Below, one piece after another: positions 37,965 through 46,253 of a DNA stretch of 64,000 nt; positions within the stretch are counted from its first letter, which is position 1; every line of letters starts with the position of its first letter. The translations under genes were made by a program, and so were the position numbers. The notes under the pieces are model-generated. The model was not told the DNA's origin. It ran no database searches and saw only the letters and a program-made list of their open reading frames with translations. The stretch comes from Flavobacterium micromati (GTDB lineage: Bacteria > Bacteroidota > Bacteroidia > Flavobacteriales > Flavobacteriaceae), in NCBI RefSeq assembly GCF_900129585.1, contig NZ_FQWF01000014.1, positions 24,139 through 88,138 on the forward strand, written 5' to 3'.

Positions 37965-38275
37965 TGATTTTAGTAAAAATTAGAATCATTCGCCTGAACA
38001 AAAATCCATTTTTCATCACTGTTGAATTTAAGTACATTTGTGTTCCTTGCACCGTTATTGTGTCCCTATCGACGAAAAATATTTACTCCCTCAGCATCTC
38101 GAGGCAAATGATAAATTTCCCCAATTACGGGTTCAAATGAGAATTTAGAATTACACACTAATTTATTCCATTCGTCTTCCTGTCTCAAAGCTTGTATTGA
38201 ATTTTTAAGTCGTTGAACTTATTTTCAAGCTCTTTATTTACTTTAAGAATGTCTGCATTTTCTAAGAAACCACAT
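37965..38275 (-). pseudogene. Decayed DUF2452-like gene
   Basis: On the minus strand one frame reads ENADILKVNKELENKFNDLK; a shifted frame then reads DEWNKLVCNSKFSFEPVIGE, continues IYHLPRDAEGVNIF, hits a stop, and goes on to VLKFNSDEKWIFV. The WNxLxxNSKFxFEPVIGExYHL pattern and the final LNSDxKW-like block match DUF2452 as I remember it. At least one frameshift and one stop break it. Function of the family unknown. Nothing else is seen in 37.9-38.8 kb except an inverted repeat (TATCGGGA / TCCCGATA) near 38513-38543. Confidence 0.45.
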
Positions 38276-38833
38276 CATCAACTCGCATTATTAGTACTTC
38301 AACATTAGTAGTAATGGGCAATATAAAGTAGTGACAAATTTAATTTTAAACCGTATTTTGTTAACATTGGTTTATAGTAATATTGATATTTTGTGATTTT
38401 ATCTGCCTGTAATGAAACCGCTAGTTTCAAGCTATAAAAAGTAAGGTCTACGTTAATAATTTAAAAACGTATTCCAAAATGATTAATAAAGTAAAATATT
38501 CAGAGTCTCGATCGCTATCGGGATTAATTGTAGCCCAAGTCCCGATAGATATTGGGAGCATTTTAAAAAAACTTTACGACAATCAAAGCTCTTTTCTTGC
38601 GATTAAAGCAACTGAAATATTTTTACTCGATCTTCTATTCACAAGTATAATTTTTCTATGCTTATCCAAACATTCAGCCTTATAAAACTCTAAGTTATTT
38701 TTGTAGTAGTAGTACTGCCCAAATTAAAAGGATAATCTAATTATACCTTACTGAAAACAATTACAAAAAAAATAGTAAAAAAATCTTAAAAAGTTTTTGC
38801 CATTTTTAAATAAACTTAATTATTTTTATATAT

Positions 38834-39289
38834 TTGTTTATTAATCAGACCGTTATGATTTTTGAGATCATTCAAATACTAACTGAAGATGTTAATCGGT
38901 ATCTATCTGATATTGGTTTAGAGAAATCTATTGTTGCAGAAAATATTGCTTTTCTAGAATCTCAAAATGAAACTGTTGCTAAAATTTTAGATGATAAAGT
39001 AGCTTTGACATTGATAAATATTAATGAAGAAGCGACTCTTAAAAATTTCCCAAATCACACTTACGAAGGCACAAAGACAATTTACAAAAACAGTATTATT
39101 CATTTAAACCTATTTATTCTTTTTAGTGCCAATAGAAACAACTATGCAAATTCTCTAAATGATATTTCAAAAATTATAGAGTTTTTTCAAGGAAAAAAAT
39201 TATTTACGCAAGCCAATACCATTTACAATAGAAGTAATGTTGCAATGGGCAACGTCGAGAACTTTCGCTTTACGGTTTTCCCGCGTTAG
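38834..39289 (+). pseudogene. DUF4255 (Pvc16-like) contractile injection gene, 3' truncated
   Basis: Start ATG probably at 38855 (MIFEIIQILTEDVNRYLSDI). The protein matches the N-terminal part of DUF4255, the Afp16/Pvc16 tube-terminator family of extracellular contractile injection systems: ENIAFLESQNE, LDDKVALTLININEEATLKN, YKNSIIHLNLFILFSANRNN and LNDISKIIEFFQGKKLF. It ends abruptly after FRFTVFPR where relatives continue with a WSTLGGKY-type block. The next sequence is tape-measure code in another frame, so a deletion removed the 3' end. Any protein made would lack the C-terminal oligomer contact. Confidence 0.8.
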
Positions 39290-40767
39290 CAGTTTTTTTC
39301 GATTCAATAGATAAAAAAAAACCGTACCACAGCTTACAAATAGAAAAAATAGCTATCGAATTTTTTATAGATCCTAATCTTGAATTTGATGGTTTTAAAC
39401 AGCAAATGATGAAAAATATCATTCAGCAAATTGACGAAGAAATCAGTAAAAAAACTCTTGATGATAATGATTATAAATTGGTTACCAATAAAGAAAAAGG
39501 CATTAAAGAATTTTTTCATTTTCTAGAAACGGGAGCAGCTGCTTGGTGGAACATTGATAAAACTGCATTCATTTCTGATGATGTTGCTGCATTTCAGGAA
39601 ATTTTAAAACACAAAGATTTTACTTCCCAATTAATAAATGCTCTTAAAAAACCAGTTGTACGATCGCGGTTTATAAAACAATTTAATGATGATCAAATAC
39701 TGCTTATTATTAATAAAGGGCTGTTACATAAATCTAGTAACAAAGATAACAATGCGATAATAGCCCGAATTGAAAAAACAAAAAAAAGTATTAATGACAC
39801 AAAATTAACTTTGAATCAAAGGTTTTTGTTTTGGGAAATTATAATTCTTACTCTCTTGGACAGCAATGAAAATGTTGCAAAACAAAAACTGTTTCATTTA
39901 CTTAATGACGCTATAACATTTGATAAAAAGTACAACCCATTTTTGCTTACAAAAGAAATTAATATTCAATTGGAAAAAAAATCAGTTTTAGAAGCACTAA
40001 GCACTTTTACCGATGAGATTTTAAATATTGAAAAAAAAATAGAAGAAACTATTTCGAACCAAAGTTGGATTGAAGGTGAACAAGAAGACTTTGTAAATAA
40101 ATTTTCAAATTCAGATTTATCAAGTGCGGATCGCAATATTCTTGAAGATAAATACGACGAAACTGATTTGCAAAATAAAAAAGCAAATTTAGAACAGGAC
40201 GAACGAAAAAATTTATTAGACTCAAAACAGGTAAACGACACTGTTCTAAATGATCTTGAATACGACCAAATTTTTGATCATTATATTGACAATGCTGGTC
40301 TAATATTGATTCATCCATTTTTAAAACATCTATTCGATAATTGCCATTTGTTCGACAAAAGTAACGAGATCAGGAATCCAGAAGTTGCTGCACATTTATT
40401 GCATTATGTGGCCACAGGACGTGAACAAGATTATGAACACACAATGGTTTTTGAGAAATTTTTATGCAATATCCCTATAAATCAGCCTATTGATAGAAAC
40501 ATTCTTTTACCAGAAAAATATAAGACTGAGGCCCGCGAAATGCTTCGGTCCGTATTAATTAATTGGGACAAAATGAAGAATTCATCTGTAGAATTACTAC
40601 AAAATGAATTTTTACAACGACCAGGCAAAATAACGTTAAAGGATGGTGAAAGCCCTAAAATAATTATTGAAAGAAAAACGCAAGATATTTTGTTGGACAA
40701 CTTAAGTTGGAATATCAGTATTGTCAAAATAGCTTGGAAAAAAAGAATCATCTACACCGATTGGTAA
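39286..40767 (+). pseudogene. Contractile injection tape-measure gene (Pvc14-like), 5' truncated
   Basis: About 453 residues from ATG 39406; the reading frame is open upstream to the junction near 39286, reading ALAVFFDSIDKKKPYHSLQI without a start. The C-terminal 170 residues are characteristic of the Bacteroidota eCIS tape-measure protein: NAGLILIHPFLKHLFDNCHL, LLHYVATGREQDYEHTMVF and the ending WNISIVKIAWKKRIIYTDW. The family sets the length of the injection tube. The N-terminal part is missing or lacks a start, so the gene is scored as broken, though a shortened protein could be made. Confidence 0.75.
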
Positions 40768-40825
40768 TTGTCTAAAATTATATGAAGTTTCTGGGCACTG
40801 AAAGTTATTGCAAAAGAGATTAACT

Positions 40826-41054
40826 ATGAATATTGAACCTACCCTTTTGCTCAAAAAAAGACCTTAACGAAAATAGTAAATTGGCGCACCAAATTGGTTA
40901 TAGTCATATCGCTGGCGCAAGAAAGTATAGAATTGACATTGTACAAGCAATAGAGTATAGACTTTTTAAACTATTCCCATATTGGTACAAGCAAATAAAT
41001 ATTGCTTTAGAAAAAGAAAGAGTAATTGAAAACAAAACTCTTCAATTTATTTAA
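40826..41054 (+). pseudogene. Small unrecognised gene, probably frameshifted
   Basis: ATG 40826 reads MNIEPTLLLKKRP and stops. In the next frame, after the A run near 40853-40859, DLNENSKLAHQIGYSHIAGA continues to ENKTLQFI at 41054. One missing or extra A would join them into a 76-residue protein. Charged, helical, no motif I know. It sits in the injection-system ruins and may belong to it. Confidence 0.35.
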
Positions 41055-41392
41055 CGAAAGTAGGTTGATAAAAACTATGAATAAATTATCAATGCCAAAT
41101 GGTAAAATAATAAATAATCAGGAGAGAATTTGAACAAAAAAAACCAGCCAAACGCTCCTCTTCTACTTTTTTTGCACCAAAAATTCAAAAAAAACTACCT
41201 AGAAGTAGTGTTCTTTGAGTAGATTATGATCTTAAAGACAACTATTGAAGGAACATTAAATTGTAAAATTTTATTACGTAAAGTATCAACACTAATCTAA
41301 ATGTGATTAAAATAATTAATGAATAAATATAAATAGCAGATAATTCATCATTCAGCCATTCGATACAAATATTAACTTTAAAACCTTTAATC
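41055..41392. other. Intergenic region without recognisable gene
   Basis: About 340 AT-rich bases inside the injection-system ruins. Frames are broken and no match to injection-system parts is recognised. Confidence 0.55.
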
Positions 41393-42211
41393 ATGCAAAA
41401 AACATTCTACCAAAAAGAGCTGCTCATTAAAGCAACGCAACAAAGAAGAGGAGTAAACAACAACAAGAAAGACATTGAAAAAATTCAGTCTTGGCTTAGT
41501 CTATTCTCAATGCAAAATCCAAGTTCTGGAACCGCCACCGGAATTGATGGTGATTTTGGCCCAGCAACCGAGCGAGCTGTAATGAATTTTCAAAAAACAA
41601 AAAGTATATCACAAACAGGTATTGTTAATCAAGCATTGTTTGATTTACTCGCTTCACCAATGAAAAAAGCGTTTACGGGAACGATTTCCGGAAACAATCT
41701 TAGAGAGCTGGTGATAAATGTGGCAAAAAATCATTTGATGAATAACCCTTTTGAATTGGTCATCAAACAACAAAGTAATTCGGGACCGTGGGTTCGCTCT
41801 TACATGGACGGTCACGAAGGAACTCCATGGTTTTGGTGTATGGGTTTTGTGCAAGCCATTGTAGACCAAGCGGCTTCAATTCAAGGTAAAAACTTCAAAA
41901 ATTTAATGCCTTTAACCTACAGTTGCGATACAGTAGGAACTACAGGCCTTCAGAAAAATATACTAACACGATTTCAAGTTGCACGCAACAATCCTGCATT
42001 AATTAAACCAGGCGATATATTTTTACTGCAAAAATCACTAAACGATTGGACACATACAGGCATTGTTATAGCCGTAACTGGCGATGTAATTGAAACCATA
42101 GAAGGCAACACAAACGGTGCTGGATCTTCTAATGGTAACGCAGTAGTGAACAGAATAAGAAATTTCAAACAAGCAAAACTTGATTTTTTCTCCATCCAGT
42201 CATTAGTGTAA
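41393..42211 (+). CDS. Peptidoglycan-binding CHAP/NlpC-like hydrolase
   Basis: A 272-residue protein without a signal peptide. Residues about 25-95 are a peptidoglycan-binding_1 domain (IQSWLSLFSMQNP, GIDGDFGPATERAVMNFQ, GIVNQALFDLL). Residues about 105-270 look like a cysteine amidase: GTPWFWCMGFVQAIVDQAA gives the Cys, and WTHTGIVIAV then ETIEGNTNGAG gives the His and a polar residue. Contractile injection loci often carry such a muralytic gene, used for particle release or entry. It appears intact while its neighbours are broken. Confidence 0.8.
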   Translation: MQKTFYQKELLIKATQQRRGVNNNKKDIEKIQSWLSLFSMQNPSSGTATGIDGDFGPATERAVMNFQKTKSISQTGIVNQALFDLLASPMKKAFTGTISGNNLRELVINVAKNHLMNNPFELVIKQQSNSGPWVRSYMDGHEGTPWFWCMGFVQAIVDQAASIQGKNFKNLMPLTYSCDTVGTTGLQKNILTRFQVARNNPALIKPGDIFLLQKSLNDWTHTGIVIAVTGDVIETIEGNTNGAGSSNGNAVVNRIRNFKQAKLDFFSIQSLV

Positions 42212-42278
42212 AAAATGGAAAACGTATTTATTTATTTAAAAGAATAGCTCGAATAATAACTTGATATGGTTTTTCTAA

Positions 42279-42849
42279 TTGAAAAACCAGTCACTGAAAC
42301 CAGTAACCAAAAAAAGCAGTCAAGGCATTATAAACCAATTAATCCAGCAAAATGATTTGTCTAACAATGCTATTTTATTACTAGGATTGTCATCAGTGCC
42401 AAATATTCAGCCCAATTTTCTAAGCTCGATTGTGGCTGAATATTTACCAAATGGAGGCGAAATTAGCGAGTTTGGGGGTGCAAAATCAAAAAATCATCGA
42501 GGCATTTTGCCAACAGCTGAAACCGCTCAATTTATTATTGCTGGAAATAATTTAGAGGAACGAACCGAATTCTATGATTTTTTCTGTAATCATTCTTTTC
42601 TTCTCCAAAAAGGAAACATAAAATTAAATTCTGTACCAATTTGTGAACCAAAAATGAGTGGGCTGCTTTTTTTAGATGAGAAAGTTGAAAGCACTTTCTA
42701 AAAAATATGATATCACTGGCGCTAACATTGTTAATATTATCCAATATGCATGTTTAAAAACCTTGGAAGAAAAAAACAAAACGATACAACTTAAACATTT
42801 CATTCAAGGAATTAAAAAAGAATACATCAAAGATGGAAAGATTATGTGA
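42279..42849 (+). pseudogene. Contractile injection AAA+ ATPase (Pvc15-like), core deleted
   Basis: Residues 1-140 from 42279 match the N-terminal part of the eCIS ATPase: GGEISEFGGAKSKNHRGILP, TAETAQFIIAGNNLEER and VPICEPKMSGLLFLDE. Then the frame stops at 42701. A second frame (42676-42849) reads LKALSKKYDITGANIVNIIQ, YACLKTLEEKN and IKKEYIKDGK, the family's last helices. The Walker A/B core of about 230 residues that should lie between is absent. A deletion with frame change is the simple reading. No ATPase activity is possible. Confidence 0.8.
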
Positions 42850-43160
42850 TTCATCATTTAGTAGAGAAAAAAATATTTTTGTGAATATTAAACCATCTAT
42901 AATTCCTCTTATTTCTTGTTTAGAATACAACAACGATTTATCAGAGTAAAAGATTATAAATTAAAAAAATGAATATCCTTTCCGCTCAGAATTATTATTC
43001 CAGATATTTCAAAATACCATTTTGCAGAAAACATCAATCAAAAACTCAATCCACTATTCCAGGCACTGTTAATTCTAAGCAAAACTTAGTAGACACCTAC
43101 TGTTTTAATCTCTCTTTTACTATCTTTAAATTTAATTTTCTACAAATAACAATCAATCAC
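42850..43160. promoter_or_regulatory. Upstream region of the PQQ dehydrogenase operon
   Basis: About 310 bases. TATTTTTG at 42874-42881 fits a -7 box but lies 280 bases ahead of the start. An open frame runs through from 42969 in the PQQ gene frame without signal features. No separate gene is supported. Confidence 0.4.
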
Positions 43161-44285
43161 ATGAGAAATATTGCCATAATTTCGCTATTTGCTATTGCTT
43201 TTTTGTCTGGCAGTTGTAATGCTCAAGTCAAACCAAATGATATTGCCATAAAGGACGATGTGAAAAATTATAAACTAGAGATTGTTGCCTCTGATATTGC
43301 AATTCCTTGGGGAATTGCTTGGTTGCCAGACGGAACCATGCTAGTAACCGAAAAAAGTGGCGTTTTGTATCACATTAAAAATGGTTCAAAAACTGAAATT
43401 AAAAATGTTCCCACAGTCTATACTCGCGGACAAGGTGGTTTACTAGACATTGTTTTACATCCTGATTATGCCAAAAATGGTTGGATATACATCACTTATT
43501 CTTCTGATGAAGGCGGAGGCACCGGTGGAAATACTAAACTTATTCGAGCTAAATTATTGGACGGAAGTCTTACTCAGATTGAATCACTTTATAAAGCAAC
43601 GCCAAACACTACGAAAGGACAGCATTTTGGTTCCCGAATTGTATTTGACAATGATGGCTACTTATATTTCTCAATTGGCGAACGTGGTGAAGAATTTGTC
43701 AATCCGCAAGATTTAAAACGTGATGGCGGAAAAATATATCGATTAAATGATGACGGAAGCATTCCTAAAGACAATCCATTTGTGGGTCAAGCGGGAGTAA
43801 AAGAGGCTATTTACACATACGGAAATCGCAATGCGCAAGGTATCGCAAAAAATCCTGTAACAGGCGCTATTTGGGCACACGAACACGGACCTAAAGGTGG
43901 CGATGAAATTAACATTATAAAAAAAGGAGCTAATTACGGCTGGCCAGTAGTTACATTTGGTGTTAATTATGATGGATCACAAATCACTGCCGAAACGGAA
44001 AAAAAGGGAATTGAAAAACCTATTTATTATTGGGTGCCTTCGATCGCCCCAAGCGGAATGGCATTTGTAACTGGAGACAAATATCCTGATTGGAAAGGCC
44101 ATTTATTAGTGGGTTCTTTAAAATTTCAATATCTTGAACTGGTAAAACTGAAAGGAAATACGGTTATTGGCAGACAAAAAATAGCAACTGATATTGGTCG
44201 ATTGCGTGAGGTCAGACAAGGACCAGATGGCTTTATCTACATGGGTGTTGAAGGAAAAGGAATCGTTAAAATTATACCAAACTAA
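43161..44285 (+). CDS. PQQ-dependent soluble sugar dehydrogenase, lipoprotein
   Basis: About 374 residues with a lipoprotein signal (MRNIAIISLFAIAFLSGSC, Cys19). The rest is the six-bladed propeller of soluble aldose sugar dehydrogenases (GdhB/YliI type): IPWGIAWLPDGTMLVTEKSG, RGQGGLLDIVLHPDYAKNGW, GQHFGSRIVFDNDGYLYFSI, GNRNAQGIAKNPVTGAIWAH and GANYGWP. These hold the catalytic His and the PQQ and calcium contacts in the family. It oxidises aldoses in the periplasm or on the surface. ATG 43161 is chosen for the signal. The stop is directly followed by the cytochrome c start, so electrons probably go to that protein. Confidence 0.92.
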   Translation: MRNIAIISLFAIAFLSGSCNAQVKPNDIAIKDDVKNYKLEIVASDIAIPWGIAWLPDGTMLVTEKSGVLYHIKNGSKTEIKNVPTVYTRGQGGLLDIVLHPDYAKNGWIYITYSSDEGGGTGGNTKLIRAKLLDGSLTQIESLYKATPNTTKGQHFGSRIVFDNDGYLYFSIGERGEEFVNPQDLKRDGGKIYRLNDDGSIPKDNPFVGQAGVKEAIYTYGNRNAQGIAKNPVTGAIWAHEHGPKGGDEINIIKKGANYGWPVVTFGVNYDGSQITAETEKKGIEKPIYYWVPSIAPSGMAFVTGDKYPDWKGHLLVGSLKFQYLELVKLKGNTVIGRQKIATDIGRLREVRQGPDGFIYMGVEGKGIVKIIPN

Positions 44286-44732
44286 ATGTTATTGAATACA
44301 AAGTTAATTACAGGTTTTGTTGCAATTGCGCTAACAGGAATATCGGTTTTAAAACCATTTTCAAATGAAAATTATTTTGATTTGGATACTAAAAAATCCG
44401 CTGTATTAGTAATAGAATCTCCAGGAAAGGAAATCTATCTTGATTTTTGTATCCAATGTCACGGCGCTAATGGAAAAGGAGATTCAAAGAATTTCCCTCC
44501 GCTTGACGCTTCTGATTGGCTGAAAAATAAAAGAACAGAAAGTATCGCAGCGGTCAAGTTTGGACAAAACGGCGAAATAATGGTCAATAAAATCAAGTAC
44601 AACAACGCTATGCCGGCAATGGGACTTTCAAATCAAGAAGTTGCTGATGTGATGAATTATATTATGACTTCTTGGAGCAATAAACAATCAAAAATTGTTA
44701 CCGAAAGCGAAGTTGCAGCAATAAAAAAATAG
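44286..44732 (+). CDS. Class I cytochrome c, partner of PQQ dehydrogenase
   Basis: A 148-residue exported protein with an N-terminal membrane segment. One haem site, CIQCH (Cys55, Cys58, His59), GANGKGDSKNFPPL after it, and a Met in NAMPAMGLS as probable sixth ligand, then helix VADVMNYIMTSW. The ATG abuts the TAA of the dehydrogenase gene, so the two should be co-translated. It likely accepts electrons from the dehydrogenase. Confidence 0.92.
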   Translation: MLLNTKLITGFVAIALTGISVLKPFSNENYFDLDTKKSAVLVIESPGKEIYLDFCIQCHGANGKGDSKNFPPLDASDWLKNKRTESIAAVKFGQNGEIMVNKIKYNNAMPAMGLSNQEVADVMNYIMTSWSNKQSKIVTESEVAAIKK

Positions 44733-44740
44733 ATTTTAAT

Positions 44741-46165
44741 GGCGATTAAATTTATAAAACCATTAAGAGCATTAACTTAATGTTGCTTAATTTTCTTCAT
44801 GGTTAGAAAAAAGAGCCTTTTACTTCTTACTGGTATAACTCGATTCGCCAATTATAAAAAAGGCGATTAAATTTATAAAACCATTAAGAACATTAAGTTT
44901 AGTTAAGTCTTATGTTGCTTTATTTTCTTAATGGTTAAAAAAAGAGGCTTTTACTTCTTACTGGTATAACTCGATTGTCATTGTCCAATAATTTATTTTC
45001 TGACGTGAGTCTTTCAATTACTTTTTATTCCAGTTCAGAGACGCTTCCAGCGTGACAAACGGAATGATAGCACCAATTATAAAAAAGCCGTTTAAATTTA
45101 TAAAACCATTAAGAGCATTAAGTTGGTTAAGCCTTAATGTTGCTTAATTTTCTTAATGGTTAGAAAAAGAGGCTTTTACTTCTTACTGGTATAACTCGAT
45201 TGTCATTGTCCAATAGTTTATTTTCTGACGTGAGTCTTTCAATTACTTTTTATTCCAGTTCAGAGACGCTTCCAGCGTGACAAACGGAATGATAGCACCA
45301 ATTATAAAAAAGTCGATTATATTTTCAAAACCATTAAGAGCATTAAGTTGGTTAAGCCTTAATTTTGCTTAATTTTCTTAATGGTTAGAAAAAAGAGCCT
45401 TTTACTTCTTACTGGTATAACTCGATTGTCATTGTCCAATAATTTATTTTCTGACGTGAGTCTTTCAACTACTTTTTGTTCCAGTTCAGAGACGCTTCCA
45501 GCGTGACAAACGGAATAATAACGCCAATTATAAAAAAGCCGTTTAAATTTATAAAACCATTAAGAACATAAAGTTTAGTTAAGTCTTATGTTGCTTAATT
45601 TTCTTAATGGTTAGAAAAAAGAGCCTTTTACTTCTTACTGGTATAACTCGATTGTCATTGTCCAATAATTTATTTTCTGACGTGAGTCTTTCAACTACTT
45701 TTTGTTCCAGTTCAGAGACGCTTCCAGCGTGACAAACGGAATAATAACGCCAATTATAAAAAAGCCGTTTAAATTTATAAAACCATTAAGAACATAAAGT
45801 TTAGTTAAGTCTTATGTTGCTTAATTTTCTTAATGGTTAAAAAAAAGGCTATCTATAAAAAAGTCGATTATATTTTCAAAACCATTAAGAGCATTAAGTT
45901 GGTTAAGTCTTAATTTTGCTTAATTTTCTTAATGGTTAGAAAAAGAGGCTTTTACTTCTTACTGGTATAACTCGATTGTCATTGTCCAATAATTTATTTT
46001 CTGACGTGAGTCTTTCAATTACTTTTTGTTCCAGTTCAGAGACGCTTCCAGCGTGATAAACGGAATGATAGCGCCAATTATAAAAAGTCGATTAAATTTA
46101 TAAAACCATTAAGAACATTAAGTTTAGTTAAGTTTTATGTTGCTTAATTTTCTTTTGGTTAAAAT
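44741..46165. repeat. Array 1: eight copies of a 225-bp structured repeat
   Basis: Copies of TTTATAAAACCATTAAGA (or TTTTCAAAACC variant) start at 44751, 44872, 45097, 45322, 45548, 45774, 45873 and 46097, mostly 224-226 bases apart; copies 1 and 6 are shortened (121 and 99). Each unit has an 11-bp inverted repeat AACCATTAAGA / TCTTAATGGTT enclosing an inner CATTAAG / CTTAATG pair. Full units go on to CTTTTACTTCTTACTGGTA, CATTGTCCAATAATTTA and end in GACGCTTCCAGCGTGACAAA. The last block is the core of the array at 52.9 kb, in opposite orientation. No gene is seen. Confidence 0.92.
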
Positions 46166-46253
46166 GAAAGTTGTGATAGATTCACAAATGGTTTAATTAG
46201 TAAAATAAGTAATGTTTTCGTTTCTTCCTTTTAAAAAATCAAATTTCTTTAAA

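Noticed and set aside
38479..38685. A 68-codon open frame.
   Set aside because: It runs through an inverted repeat (TATCGGGA / TCCCGATA), has no recognisable features, and lies in decayed DNA.
42969..43160. Longer start for the PQQ dehydrogenase.
   Set aside because: The extra 64 residues have no family features, and the lipoprotein signal begins at 43161.
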